Positions 1 through 8,863 are shown, counted from the stretch's first letter. The stretch: DNA of 57,385 bases from Longimicrobiaceae bacterium (GCA_030447645.1 JAUJOM010000002.1:80437-137821), one strand, 5' to 3'. The notes: generated by a model from the sequence alone, not told the origin. Made by a program: numbers and translations.

Positions 1-1
1 G

Positions 2-1516
2 CCGATCCGCTGGGATGGACAGCTCTGGCTGAACCGGCTGGGAATCGGGCTCCTGCTGCTGGGCGTCGCACTGCTCTTCCGTTACTCCATCGACATGGGG
101 TGGATCACGCCGGCCGTGCGCGTAGGCTTCGGCACCGCCGTCGGGGTCACGCTGCTTGCCGCGGGGCTGCGCATAGGGGAGAAGCGCCGCTTCGGGTCGG
201 TGCTGGTGGGTGGCGGGATCGCGGTCTTCTACATCGTGGGATGGGCCGCCTTCAACCTGTACTCGCTGGTCGGCTACACGGCGGCCTTCGCGGGGGCGGT
301 GGGGGTCACGGGGCTCGCCTTCTGGCTGGCGCTGCGCAAGGACGAGCCGGCGCTCGGCATTATGGGCGCCATCGGCGGGCTGGGGACGCCGCTGCTGCTG
401 GGGCTTTCCTACGGCACGCCGCGCGGCCTCGCCATCTACACCTGCATCATCATCGGCTGGACGGCGGCGCTTCACCTGAAGCGGAGCTGGCGATGGGTGC
501 TGTGGACGACGCTGGTGTTCGGGTGGGTGCTGCTGTGCCGCTACGCGTACCACGTGGCGCTTCCAGACCGCCTCGTCACCGCCGACGCGTGGGTGCTGCA
601 GGGCGCGGCGGTCTTCGCGTGGGCCTGTACGGGGCTCCTGCCGCTCCTCGGGCGCCTGCGCCTGACGAGCGAGCGGCGCTGGTCGGACTTGGACACGCTG
701 CACTGGTACGGCGTCACGCTGGTGCCGCCGGGCGCCGCGCTCCTGGTCACCGGCCTGGTATGGACGCTCCCCGGCGAGCGCTGGGGCGCGGCGGCGATGG
801 CGGGCGCGGCGCTGTACGCCGCGGCCGCCTATCTCCTCTGGTCGCGCGACCGGCGGCTGGCGCGGGTGCTCGCGCTCGCCTCGTCGGTGATGCTGACGGT
901 GGGGATGATCGGCGCGCTGGAGGGGAACGTCCTGCTGGCGGGACTCGCGGTGCAGTCGCTGGCGCTTCATGCGCTTGCTGCGAACGCGGGCGGGATCGCG
1001 CTGCGCTGGACGGCGCACAAGGCGTACATCGGCGCGGGGGCGTGGCTGCTCTACCGCCTCGCCGCCGACCCGGGCGCGGGGTGGGCCAACTCGTCCACGG
1101 CGGTGGTGGTGCTGGCGTGCGGATTCGCGGCATCGTACCTCGTGCGCCGGCGTCCCGAGATGCTGGCCTATCGCTACTTCGTCCACGGCGCGCTGCTCTG
1201 CTTCCTGTGGCGCGAGCTGGCTCGGATGGACGGCGGCGAGGGCTTCGCCACGGTGGCGTGGGGCGCGTACGCTCTGGGGCTGCTCCTCTTCGGGATGTCG
1301 CGTGCCCGGCCGCTGGTGGAGAAGACGGCGCTCGCCACCCTGCTGGTCGTGGTCGCCAAGCTCTTCCTGGTGGACCTGGCGGCGCTGGAAGCGATCTACC
1401 GTATCCTGCTCTTCCTGGGCTTCGGAGGCGTGTTCCTCTTCTTCAGCTACGCATTGCAGACCTGGCTCCGCCCGCGCGCCGCGGAGCCGCCCCCCGCCCC
1501 CCGCATCGCCGGTTGA
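2..1516 (+). CDS. DUF2339 family membrane protein (5'-truncated by window edge)
   Basis: Integral membrane protein of the DUF2339 family; its molecular role is unknown. The frame is already open at base 2, so the N-terminus lies outside the window and 504 residues are visible. They form a near-continuous series of hydrophobic helices separated by short Arg-rich loops. The stretch LNRLGIGLLLLG followed by LFRYSIDMGW near the start of the visible part is what prompts the family call. Family members usually have 700-1000 residues and a soluble, often coiled-coil N-terminal part, which would be missing here. The TGA stop overlaps the TTG start of the next small gene, so the two are probably co-transcribed. 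The family call is from memory of the pattern. Confidence 0.75.
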   Translation, partial: PIRWDGQLWLNRLGIGLLLLGVALLFRYSIDMGWITPAVRVGFGTAVGVTLLAAGLRIGEKRRFGSVLVGGGIAVFYIVGWAAFNLYSLVGYTAAFAGAVGVTGLAFWLALRKDEPALGIMGAIGGLGTPLLLGLSYGTPRGLAIYTCIIIGWTAALHLKRSWRWVLWTTLVFGWVLLCRYAYHVALPDRLVTADAWVLQGAAVFAWACTGLLPLLGRLRLTSERRWSDLDTLHWYGVTLVPPGAALLVTGLVWTLPGERWGAAAMAGAALYAAAAYLLWSRDRRLARVLALASSVMLTVGMIGALEGNVLLAGLAVQSLALHALAANAGGIALRWTAHKAYIGAGAWLLYRLAADPGAGWANSSTAVVVLACGFAASYLVRRRPEMLAYRYFVHGALLCFLWRELARMDGGEGFATVAWGAYALGLLLFGMSRARPLVEKTALATLLVVVAKLFLVDLAALEAIYRILLFLGFGGVFLFFSYALQTWLRPRAAEPPPAPRIAG

Positions 1517-1692
1517 CGCCTCACGCCCCGCCCGCCGGCCTGTGCGAGAGCTGCCGCAACGTGCGCATCGTGGACACGCGCAAGGGCTCGCGCTTCTACC
1601 TGTGCGAGCTGTCGGAGGTGGACCCGCGCTTCGCCAAGTACCCGCCCACCCCGGTGCTGCGCTGCATCGGCTACACGCCGGCTCCGGGCTGA
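1513..1692 (+). CDS. small Cys-containing conserved protein
   Basis: A 59-residue protein read from a TTG that overlaps the stop of the DUF2339 gene (TTGA). It has four cysteines: a CxxC pair in GLCESCRNV, then single cysteines in FYLCEL and LRCIGY. This spacing would suit a small structural zinc site or a redox pair. The body is rich in charged residues and has no membrane segment. The frame also runs open through the upstream gene in the +2 register, but only this last part has protein-like composition. No function is recognised. An inverted repeat that could end transcription follows 43 bases downstream. Confidence 0.6.
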   Translation: MTPHAPPAGLCESCRNVRIVDTRKGSRFYLCELSEVDPRFAKYPPTPVLRCIGYTPAPG

Positions 1693-1735
1693 TACGGCGT
1701 CGTCCGCTGGAGTGAGGCGGGAAGGCGCGAAAAAG

Positions 1736-1769
1736 AGGCACGGAGAACCGCCCGCGGGCCTCCGTGCCT
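1736..1769 (+). terminator. hairpin terminator after the DUF2339 unit
   Basis: A 10-bp perfect inverted repeat (AGGCACGGAG and CTCCGTGCCT) around a 14-base GC-rich loop, lying between the small Cys protein and the nuclease remnant. There is no strong T tract, so a factor-independent role is only likely, not certain. Confidence 0.5.
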
Positions 1770-1820
1770 TGTCGCGTCCGGAGGAGCACTCTCCTGCTCG
1801 CCCCCCTCGGGCAGCTGGCG

Positions 1821-2321
1821 ATGACACAGGCGCTGATCTCCAACTACAGCGACGTGTTCGGCAACCCCGTGCCGAAGAAGGGAGGGAACGTGTTCGACAA
1901 ATAGAGCAAGCGCTTCGTGGCCGACGCCGGAAACATCGGCGGAAAGCAAATCTTCGTGTACCACGCCAACGCCAGCGCACGCGCCGCCTTTCTGGTGGCG
2001 CGGGTCGCGGAGGATCTCCGGCAGCAGGTCGGGAGCAATTTCGTGCTGATGGGAGATCTGAACCACGACCCCGCCGCGGTCGTCAACGCCCTCACCAGCC
2101 AGGGCGCCAACCCCGCGGACTTCAACATCCAGCGCGGCGGCAACACCCATAACGCCAAAACCGGCGTCTCCGAGATCTACGACTACGCGATCACGGGTTC
2201 CGGCAATGCCCTGGGCGTGACCGTCAAAGACATCACCGGCGGCCTGCCGGTGAACCCCGTCACCCGGCTCCCCGACACCTCACTCTGCTCGAACTACCTG
2301 CCGATCCTCGTGGACTTCTAA
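1821..2321 (+). pseudogene. 3' remnant of a CdtB-like endonuclease/exonuclease/phosphatase protein
   Basis: The reading frame encodes the C-terminal half of a protein of the endonuclease/exonuclease/phosphatase fold, closest in style to the CdtB branch: the HANAS motif, then VLMGDLNHDP (the GDxN metal and phosphate motif) and later YDYAITGS. Three things show it is broken. The N-terminal half is absent, since the frame can be followed back only to an ATG at 1821 right after a terminator-like hairpin. An in-frame TAG stands at 1902-1904. The usual SDHxPI catalytic motif reads SNYLPI, so the Asp and the His are both gone. The stop overlaps the convergent potassium channel gene. Subfamily assignment is moderate. 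Confidence 0.6.
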
Positions 2322-3407
2322 TCCCCCCCGTACATCGCCTCCAGCTCGTACACCGCCTCGGCCGGCCCGATGACGATCCGCGTCTCGCCGGCGCTGAGGA
2401 CGCGCTGGGCGTCGGGGTTGAGGGCAAAGGTGCCGCGGGTGTCGCGCATGGCCAGGATGCTCACGTTGCGCATGCGGCGCAGGTCGCAGCGCGCCACCGT
2501 CTGCCCGGCAAAGGGGGAGTCGGCGGGGATGGTGATCTGCCCCACGTCGACCGCCACGTCCATCCCGAAGCTGAACATCTCGTCGAACAGGTCGTGCACG
2601 GCGGGGCGCAGGAGGGCCAGCGCCAGCCGGTGCCCGCCGATGTCCTCGGGCGTGACCACGCGGTCCGCGCCCGCGCGCCGCAGCTTCGACTCGGAGGCGT
2701 CGCTGTTGGCGCGCGAAACCACGAGGAGCTTGGGGTTGAGGCCGCGCGCGGTGAGCACCGTGAGGACGTTGTTGGCGTCGGAGTCGAGGGCGGCCACCAG
2801 CCCGCGCGCCCGCGCCACGCCGGCGGCCTCCAGGACGCCGTCGTGCGTGGCGTCGCCGATCACGTGGGGGATCCCTCGGCCAGGAGGCGCTCCTCGAACT
2901 CCTCCTTCTCGTCGATCACCAGGAACGATTCGCCGCGCACCATCAGGTCGCGCACGATGCGGGTGCCCAGCCGCCCGTAGCCGCAGACGACGAAGTGGTC
3001 CTCAGGTTGTCGATCCGCTGCGTCATCTTGCGCCTCTCCACGCTCAGCCAGTACGTCTGCCCCAGCATCACCTCGATCGCGTTGCCGGCGGCCCACGCGC
3101 CCACGCCCACCCCCACCATGATCAGCGCGATGGTGAAGAGGCGCCCGCCCTGCGACAGCGGCTCCGTCTCCCCGAACCCCACCGTGGCGACGGTGATCAC
3201 CGTCATGTACAGCGCGTCGATCCACCCCATCCCCTCGACCAGGCGGTAGAAGAGGGTGCTCCCCGCGATCAGGAGGAAGAGGACGAAGAGCGCGATCTGC
3301 AGCCGTCGCAGCGGGTGCTGCGCCGCCGAGCTGATCCGGTAGCGGAGCGACGCCTTGCGCGCCCGCTTGCGGCGGTCGTTGGGGTAGGGGCGCGCGGGGC
3401 GGATCAC
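2318..3407 (-). CDS. TrkA-domain potassium channel (two frameshifts)
   Basis: Ligand-gated-type K+ channel of the inner membrane. In order: a basic N-terminus, a first membrane helix, a pore loop with selectivity filter TVGFGE, a second helix, a RCK/TrkA_N Rossmann domain starting at VVCGYGRLG and a TrkA_C domain. The GTG start is 3 bases after the glpD stop, so it is last in a cheC-glpD-channel unit. Two one-base losses split it. Near 3000 a G is missing before DHFVVCGYG, and near 2866 a GGGG run has become GGG before IPHVIGDATHDG. Restoring both gives one continuous protein with a normal domain order, which argues for sequence errors over decay. Confidence 0.8.
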
Positions 3408-3410
3408 GGC

Positions 3411-5085
3411 TCAGGCAACGCCGAAGCCGCGCGTCGCCTCCACCGCGCGCCGGTAGTGCTCCACCTGGCGCTCGACCTCCGCCGCGCTCCACCCGATCCC
3501 GGGCTCGGCCGCCATGCGCTCCGCCACCTCGCGCGCCACCGAGAGCCCGCCGTCGCGCGCCTCGTAGAAGATGTGGAGGCGGCGCACCAGCAGGTCCTCC
3601 AGCGTCATCGCCATTTCGCAGCGCACCCCGCGCGCGATCTCGGCGCGCAGGTAGGGGAGGGAGGGGACCAGCCGCGTGCCCAGCTCGGGGTCGCGCCTGA
3701 TCTCGTCCAGCACCGCGCCCGCCTCGTCGCCGTAGAAGCGGGCGAGGTGGATGGCCGCCGCCTCGTCCAGCCCCGCGTGCGCCGCCTCCTGGAGGATGCG
3801 CGCGGCGAAGTCGTCCCACGGCTCGTCCGGGGCGGCCGGGAGGGGAGGTCTTCGGTGAGGGAACTCCCGCTGGCGACGCCGTACCGTTCCCGGAGGATGC
3901 GCGCCGCCTCGTCCGCCACCTCGTCCGCCATCACGCGGTAGGTGGTCAGCTTGCCGCCCGCGACGTTGAGGAGGCCATTGCGGTCCTGCCAGATTTCGTG
4001 CTCGCGCGAGGTGGCGCTCTCGGAGCGGCCGCCCTCCGTGTCGAGCGGCGCCAGGAGAGGGCGCAGGCCGGCCCAGGTGCTCACCACGTCCTCCGCCGCC
4101 AGCCGCGCGGCGGGGAAGATGGAGTTGGCCGACTCCAGCAGGTAGCGCACGTCCGCCTCGTCGGCGCGCACGTCGGCGGGGGAGCCGCGGAAGTCGGTGT
4201 CGGTGGTGCCCACGTACGAGAAGTCGCCCCACGGCAGCACGAACATCACCCGCCCGTCCACCGGGGAGCGGAAGGTGATGGCGCCGCGGTTCCCCAGCCG
4301 TTCGGCGGGAACCATGATGTGGGCGCCCTTGGTGGTGCGCAGCCGCGGCCTGGTGCCGGGATCGGCCAGGCGGCGCACGATGTCGCTCCAGGGTCCGGTC
4401 GCGTTCAGGATCACGCGCGCGCGCACCTCCGCCACGCCCCCGCCCAGCCTGTCGCGCACGCGCGCCCGCCACGCGCGCCCCCTCGCGCAGGAAGCCGGTC
4501 ACCTCGGCGTGCGGCACGACGGCGGCGCCGGACTCGTGGGCGCCGCGGGCGTTGGCAAGCGCCAGCCGCGCGTCGTCCACCGATGCGTCGTAGTAGAGGG
4601 CGGCGCCCACCACACCCTCGCCGCGCAGCGCCGGCTCCGCGGCGGCCACGGCGGCGGGGGAGAGCATGCGGTGCCGCGAGATGTTGCGAAAGAGCGAGAG
4701 GAGGTCGTACAGCCACATCCCCGCCTGCAGCTTGCGGCGCCCCACGGGGCCGGCGCGGAAGACGGGGAAGAGGAAGGGGAGGGGGGTGCACCAGGTGCGG
4801 GGCCAGCGCCAGGAGCCGGCGCCGCTCCGCGCTCGCTTCGAAGACGAGGCGGAAGTCGAGTGTCTCCAGGTAGCGAAGGCCCCCGTGGATCAGCCGCGAC
4901 GACCGGCTGCTGGTGCCCTGCGCGATGTCGCCCGCGTCCACCAGCGCCACCCGCAGCCCGCGCCCGGCGGCGTCGCGCGCCACCCCCGCGCCCGTGATCC
5001 CCCCGCCGATCACCAGCAGGTCCCACCTCCCGCGCCCGAGCGCGTTCCAGTGCCCCGCGCGCGCCGCGGCGGAGAAGGGGGTCAC
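3411..5085 (-). CDS. glpD: aerobic glycerol-3-phosphate dehydrogenase (frameshifted)
   Basis: FAD-dependent sn-glycerol-3-phosphate dehydrogenase that oxidises G3P to dihydroxyacetone phosphate and passes electrons to quinones at the membrane. The GTG-started N-terminus carries the dinucleotide motif VIGGGITGAGVARDAAGRG and the family string SSRSSRLIHGGLRYLE. The middle has NATGPWSDIVRRLAD and VGTTDTDF, and the end is the alpha-helical C-terminal domain of this family. Three indels break the frame, near 4790, 4465 and 3840; joined, the parts make a protein of about 555 residues, slightly longer than the usual 500-540. It lies 4 bases after cheC and 3 before the channel gene. The product supplies or drains the same G3P pool as gpsA and plsY further along. 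Confidence 0.85.
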
Positions 5086-5089
5086 GGCG

Positions 5090-5702
5090 TCAGGAGGCGC
5101 TCTCGGCGACGTCCTTGAAGCCGAGCGCGCGCAGGAGCGACGCGAAGGAGACCTCGGCGTGGCTCAGGACGAAGACCCCTCGAACGTCGTGTCCAGGAAG
5201 GTGAAGTCCGTCTCGATCAGGAGCCCGTCCACCGCGTCGCGCCCCACCAGCTCGCGGTCGCCGGCGGTGAGGACGGGGTGCCGATCATCACGCCCTTGTT
5301 GAGGAACGTCCCCAGCACGCCCACGTACGCCGCGCACACGATGTTCCCCATCTCGTTGAGCGCGGAAAGCTCCAGCGCCCCGATCTCGGTGTGGCGCGAT
5401 GCATCGCGGCGCATCATCAGCGCCACCATGCGCAGCGCGGTCTCCTTGGCCAGGATGAGCGCCGCCTGCTCGCCCTCCTCGGACACGCCCACGATGGGAA
5501 CGCTGATCAGCACCAGCTCTCCGTCGCCGGGGAGCGACGCGATCAGCGCCGCGCGCGCCACCCACTGGATGCGCGGCACGGAGATCATCACGGTGAGCCC
5601 CGTGAGCTGCGACAGGTTGGTGGCGGCGTGGCCCGCCCCGATGTTCACGACCTCGCGGATCGCGTCGAGCTGCTGGGCTGTCACGGGGAGCTGGGCGGTC
5701 AT
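5090..5702 (-). CDS. cheC: CheC-family chemotaxis protein phosphatase (frameshifted)
   Basis: CheY-P phosphatase or CheC/CheX-like protein. It shows the two pseudo-repeat motifs of the family: DAIREVVNIGAGHAATNLS near residue 12 and LSALNEMGNIVCAAYVG near residue 110, each with the Glu-Asn pair that acts on CheY-phosphate. The ATG at 5702 is clear. Two one-base losses in C or G runs, near 5278 and 5175, split the C-terminus; corrected, the protein is about 203 residues and ends four bases before glpD. No other chemotaxis or flagellar gene lies in the window, so the partner response regulator is unknown. The pairing with glpD and a K+ channel is odd for a chemotaxis gene. Confidence 0.75.
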
Positions 5703-6174
5703 CGTGGATGCGGTATGCGATGTCGGCGCGGGCGCGGCTACGCCCGTTTCCCTCCCTTCGGCAGAAGTCGGGCCGTGGCTGATCCGGGGCTTGGCTGTGG
5801 CGAGTGAACTCGCAGCAACAACAGCACAAAGCCCGCCTTCGCGGACTCGCGCCTGCAGATCGTCGTAGGGCGCGATTCATCGCGCCCACCCTCTCCCCGC
5901 TCCGACCTCCGCGGCGTCGCGCAGATCCCGTAGGGGCAGACCTGCGTGTCTGCCCGCCGCCTCGGCATGCGCCCAACCCGCGGAATCCGAGCCGGCTTCA
6001 GTCGCCTTCCCGCGGGTCAGCCGGGGCCTTCAGCCCCCGGTGACGCGGACACACCCGATGCTGACGGGGCTGGTACCGGAGCCCGCGAAGGCATGCGCGC
6101 AACCTGCGAAGGAAGAGGTTTCCCGCTGTTGTTGCAGCGGTTTCAACCGCCCGACCGCCAGAGGAATCGCCCCC
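5703..6174. repeat. gene-free cluster of hairpin repeats between cheC and dcd
   Basis: About 470 bases without a credible gene. The stretch is built from inverted repeats. Several share a TGAA (or reverse TTCA) core with different stems: GCGAGTGAACTCGC at 5800-5813, GGGCGCGATTCATCGCGCCC at 5868-5887, CCGGGGCCTTCAGCCCCCGG at 6021-6040 and GCGGTTTCAACCGC at 6137-6150. The first and last are followed, on opposite strands, by the same tail (AGCAACAACAGC, TGCAACAACAGC). Another hairpin without this core (stem GGGCAGAC) lies at 5934-5955. The style is that of dispersed intergenic repeat families. Confidence 0.7.
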
Positions 6175-6729
6175 TCACAGCCGCGGCACCGTCACCCCCA
6201 CCTGCCCCTGGTACTTCCCCTTGCGGTCCGCGTAGCTGACCTCGCACGGCTCGTCGGACTCGAAGAAGAGCACCTGCGCGATCCCCTCGTTGGCGTAGAT
6301 GCGGGCCGGGAGCGGCGTCGTGTTGGAGATCTCCAGCGTCACGAACCCTTCCCACTCCGGCTCAAAAGGAGTTACGTTCGTGATTATACCACATCTAGCA
6401 TAAGTACTTTTTCCAACGCAAAGCGTAAGAACGTTGCGTGGGATGCGGAAGTACTCCACCGAGCGGGCCAGCGCGAACGAGTTGGGGGGGACGATGCACA
6501 CGTCGCCCTCGAAGTTCACGAACGAGGCGTCGTCGAAGTTCTTGGGATCGACGATGGCGTTGTTGACGTTGGTGAAGATCTTGAACTCGCGCGCCACGCG
6601 CATGTCGTAGCCGTAGGACGAGACGCCGTACGAGATCGTCCCCCGCCTCACCTGCGCGTCCTCAAAGGGCTCGATCATCGCGTGCTCGCGCGCCATCTGC
6701 CGGATCCAGCGATCGGACTTGAGGCTCAT
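6175..6729 (-). CDS. dcd: dCTP deaminase
   Basis: Deaminates dCTP to dUTP, the main source of dUMP for thymidylate synthesis in many bacteria. The 184-residue protein starts [19 protein letters not shown], matches the 188-residue proteobacterial type nearly end to end, and has the active-site string [10 protein letters not shown] and the C-terminal [12 protein letters not shown]. The start at 6729 is chosen because upstream codons read as intergenic sequence; the frame itself stays open to 6819. The gene is complete and free of the indels seen on both sides. Codons for the stretch around [10 protein letters not shown] (about 6360-6440) are strikingly AT-rich compared with the rest of the gene. 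It is divergent from the nuo operon. Confidence 0.93.
   Translation of the reverse strand: MSLKSDRWIRQMAREHAMIEPFEDAQVRRGTISYGVSSYGYDMRVAREFKIFTNVNNAIVDPKNFDDASFVNFEGDVCIVPPNSFALARSVEYFRIPRNVLTLCVGKSTYARCGIITNVTPFEPEWEGFVTLEISNTTPLPARIYANEGIAQVLFFESDEPCEVSYADRKGKYQGQVGVTVPRL
6360..6440 (-). promoter_or_regulatory. AT-rich patch inside dcd with an extended -10 sequence
   Basis: On the minus strand this stretch reads through TATGCTAGATGTGGTATAAT: a perfect TATAAT preceded by TG with one base between (extended -10 form). No convincing -35 lies at 17 bases. The surrounding gene uses almost only G or C at third positions, so the local use of A and T in codons for conserved residues is unusual. 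A promoter role is inference. Confidence 0.3.
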
Positions 6730-6840
6730 CGGGAGGCTTGTGAAACAGGTGAGGGAGCGGAAGTTGCACGTGGCGCGGCAACCCCGAACGACATCCGCAA
6801 GCGGGGGTACCGGGGGCACCGCCGCGGGGCCGGGGACAGG

Positions 6841-6858
6841 GGCGCCAAGCTAGGCGCC
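6841..6858. repeat. dyad in the dcd-nuoA intergenic region
   Basis: GGCGCC, six bases, GGCGCC: a hairpin or operator-like dyad in the 261-base divergent spacer, 43 bases upstream of the nuo -35. The rest of the spacer is G- and C-run-rich and shows no other gene. Confidence 0.3.
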
Positions 6859-6900
6859 GCCCCCCCCGCACGGCAAGGGGGAAAAGGCCCCGTTCTTCGC

Positions 6901-6929
6901 TTGACCGTGGCGCGGGCGCGTCGTACATT
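6901..6929 (+). promoter_or_regulatory. sigma70-type promoter of the nuo operon
   Basis: TTGACC, a 17-base spacer and TACATT. The predicted start of transcription is near 6936, leaving a leader of about 55 bases before the nuoA ATG at 6991. It is the only good match in the divergent spacer and points into nuoA. Confidence 0.6.
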
Positions 6930-6990
6930 GGCCCGGCTCCACACAAGTGAAGGATTTCACAAACTACCGCCCCCTGAGGCGTACGCCGAT

Positions 6991-7347
6991 ATGCTTCGCT
7001 CGTACCTTCCCGCGCTGATCATGCTGGCCATCTCGGTGGCCAACGCGATCTTCATGGTGGTGCTCTCCACGGTGCTCAGCCCCGGCGGGCGCACCAAGGT
7101 GAAGTCCGCCCCGTACGAGAGCGGGATGGACCCGCTGGGCGGCACGCGCGAGCGCTTTTCGGTGAAGTTCTACATGGTGGCGATCCTGTTCATCGTGTTC
7201 GACGTGGAAACCGTGTTTCTCCTCCCCTGGGCCGTATCGCTGCGGCCGCTGGGGTGGGAGGGCTTCGCCTCGGCGATGATCTTCATCTTCATCCTGACGG
7301 TGGGGCTCGTTTACGAGTGGAAGAAGGGAGCGCTGGAATGGGACTGA
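6991..7347 (+). CDS. nuoA: NADH-quinone oxidoreductase subunit A
   Basis: Membrane subunit of complex I, first gene of the 14-gene operon. The 118-residue protein has three membrane helices. After the first comes the conserved loop [13 protein letters not shown], and the second begins [20 protein letters not shown], with the acidic DVE triad typical of NuoA/ND3. The loop lies near the quinone site and changes conformation in the enzyme cycle. The ATG at 6991 gives the normal family length; the frame is open further upstream but there reads as non-coding. The last 10 bases overlap the start of nuoB, indicating translational coupling. Confidence 0.95.
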   Translation: MLRSYLPALIMLAISVANAIFMVVLSTVLSPGGRTKVKSAPYESGMDPLGGTRERFSVKFYMVAILFIVFDVETVFLLPWAVSLRPLGWEGFASAMIFIFILTVGLVYEWKKGALEWD

Positions 7348-8045
7348 ACGACAACACCAATCCGCAGCCGATCGTCAAGCCGGCCGACGCGGGCATGCCC
7401 GCCCCCGAGGGCGGGATCTTCTCCGGCTCGCCGTCGTTCCTCACCACCAAGCTGGACACGGTGGTGAACTGGGCGCGCGAGAACTCCATCTGGCCGATGC
7501 CGTTCGGCACGGCGTGCTGCGCCATCGAGATGATGGCCACGGCGGCCACGCGCTACGACCTGGCCCGCTTCGGGATGGAGCGGATGAGCTTCTCGCCCCG
7601 GCAGGCGGACCTGCTGATCTGCGCTGGGCGCGTGTCGTACAAGATGGCGCCCGTGCTGCGCAAGATCTGGGAGCAGATGCCGAGCCCCAAGTGGTCGATC
7701 TCCATGGGGGCCTGCGCGTCCACGGGCGGCGTCTTCGACGTGTACAGCATGGTGCAGGGGATCGACACCATCATCCCCGTGGACGTGTACGTCCCCGGCT
7801 GCCCGCCGCGGCCCGAGGGGCTGATGTACGGCATCCTGATGATCCAGGAGAAGATCCGCCGCTCGTCGCCCACCTCGCAGGACCAGTGGAACGCGGTGGA
7901 CCAGCTCCCCGAGGGCGCCAGCTACCTGCCGGACGAGGTGGTCAACCAGATCACCGTGCAGTTCGGCAACTCGACCAACCAGAACCGCCCCGGCGGCCTG
8001 ATGTCGACGGGGGCGGTGGTGCGGGTGCAGGATCGAAGGCCGTAA
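7338..8045 (+). CDS. nuoB: NADH-quinone oxidoreductase subunit B
   Basis: Peripheral-arm subunit that carries cluster N2, the last Fe-S centre before quinone. The 235-residue protein has the adjacent cysteines in TACCAIEMM plus the later ones in GACASTGG and PGCPPRPEG, the four ligands expected. The N-terminal 30 residues and a Ser/Asn-rich C-terminal tail extend beyond the minimal core. It overlaps nuoA by 10 bases and is followed by an 83-base spacer made of heptamer repeats before nuoC. Confidence 0.95.
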   Translation: MGLNDNTNPQPIVKPADAGMPAPEGGIFSGSPSFLTTKLDTVVNWARENSIWPMPFGTACCAIEMMATAATRYDLARFGMERMSFSPRQADLLICAGRVSYKMAPVLRKIWEQMPSPKWSISMGACASTGGVFDVYSMVQGIDTIIPVDVYVPGCPPRPEGLMYGILMIQEKIRRSSPTSQDQWNAVDQLPEGASYLPDEVVNQITVQFGNSTNQNRPGGLMSTGAVVRVQDRRP

Positions 8046-8050
8046 ACTGC

Positions 8051-8127
8051 GAGTGCTGAGTCCTAAGTCCCGAGTGCTGAACACCTCGCATTCAGGACTC
8101 AGGACTCAGGACTCGGGACTTCAGGAC
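8051..8127. repeat. heptamer repeat arrays forming an inverted structure between nuoB and nuoC
   Basis: Left array 8051-8080 has units of seven bases such as GAGTGCT, GAGTCCT and AAGTCCC. Right array 8092-8127 has repeated TCAGGAC with one TCGGGAC. The arrays are largely reverse complements and could form a long stem with a loop of about 11 bases. The right array ends two bases before the nuoC ATG, so its AGGA motifs are the only ribosome-binding candidates. Confidence 0.7.
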
Positions 8128-8128
8128 T

Positions 8129-8863
8129 ATGACCCAGAACGACGCATTCAAGAAAGGCCTCGAAGGGCTGGACGCCGGCCCGCGGCCCTCGGACGCGGGC
8201 GACCACGGCGCGCCCCCGCAGGCGGGCGACCTGCCGCCGCATCCGTCGGTCGACGCGCTGCGCGAGCGCTTCGGCGACGCGGTGCTGCGCCACGAGCTGG
8301 TGAGCGGCGACGAGCACATCGTCTACGTCCTCCCCGACCGCAGCCTGGAGATCCTCCAGTTCCTGCGCGACGAGCCGGGGCACCGCTACGACTTCCTCCA
8401 GGACCTCACCGCGGTCGACTACGGCGGCGGGCGGATGATCCAGGTGGTCTACCAGCTCTGGTCCATCGAGAACAAGCTGAACCTGCGCGTCAAGGCGGAG
8501 CTGCCGCTGGACGGGCTGGAGATCCAGTCCGTGTACTACCTGTGGCGCGCGGTCGACTGGCTGGAGCGCGAGGTGTACGACATGTTCGGCATCGTCTTCG
8601 ACGGGCACCCCGACCTGCGCCGCATCCTGATGCCGTACAACTACGCCGAGGGGCACCCGCTGCGAAAGGACTTCCCGCTGCGCGGGCGCTTCAGCCGCGC
8701 CGAGCAGACGCGGCGCGCCCTCAACCTGCGCACCGAGGACCACTACTCGCCGCGGGAGCTGGAGATCGCACACGTGCTGGGCCAGAGCGTGCCCGACCCG
8801 TTCAGCCCGGCGGAGACCAATTCGGGCCAGCAGCAGTTCGGCGGCATGGGAGGAGGAGGCTGA
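8129..8863 (+). CDS. nuoC: NADH-quinone oxidoreductase subunit C
   Basis: Peripheral-arm structural subunit (30-kDa type) that packs against NuoD and NuoB. The 244-residue protein has a poorly conserved N-terminal 60 residues rich in Gly, Pro and Asp, then the family core with FLQDLTAVDY and the signature region EREVYDMFGI followed by HPDLRRILMP and GHPLRKDFPL. It ends in a Gln/Gly-rich tail. The stop overlaps the nuoD ATG (TGATG). No Shine-Dalgarno other than the heptamer repeat array precedes it. It is a separate gene, not fused to nuoD. Confidence 0.94.
   Translation: MTQNDAFKKGLEGLDAGPRPSDAGDHGAPPQAGDLPPHPSVDALRERFGDAVLRHELVSGDEHIVYVLPDRSLEILQFLRDEPGHRYDFLQDLTAVDYGGGRMIQVVYQLWSIENKLNLRVKAELPLDGLEIQSVYYLWRAVDWLEREVYDMFGIVFDGHPDLRRILMPYNYAEGHPLRKDFPLRGRFSRAEQTRRALNLRTEDHYSPRELEIAHVLGQSVPDPFSPAETNSGQQQFGGMGGGG

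Noticed and set aside
100..1512. Arg/Gly/Ala-rich frame overlapping the DUF2339 gene
   Set aside because: Shadow frame; only its last 59 codons, after the DUF2339 stop, look like a real protein.
1902..1904. In-frame TAG in the CdtB-like gene as recoding (pyrrolysine or suppression)
   Set aside because: The gene also lacks its N-terminal half and its catalytic SDH motif, so decay explains the stop.
2370..3941. 523-codon plus-strand frame opposite the channel and glpD genes
   Set aside because: Arg/Pro/Ala-rich shadow; the minus strand carries recognisable channel and GlpD motifs.
8051..8127. Short repeats as a CRISPR array
   Set aside because: Units of seven bases without spacers, and no cas genes in the window.
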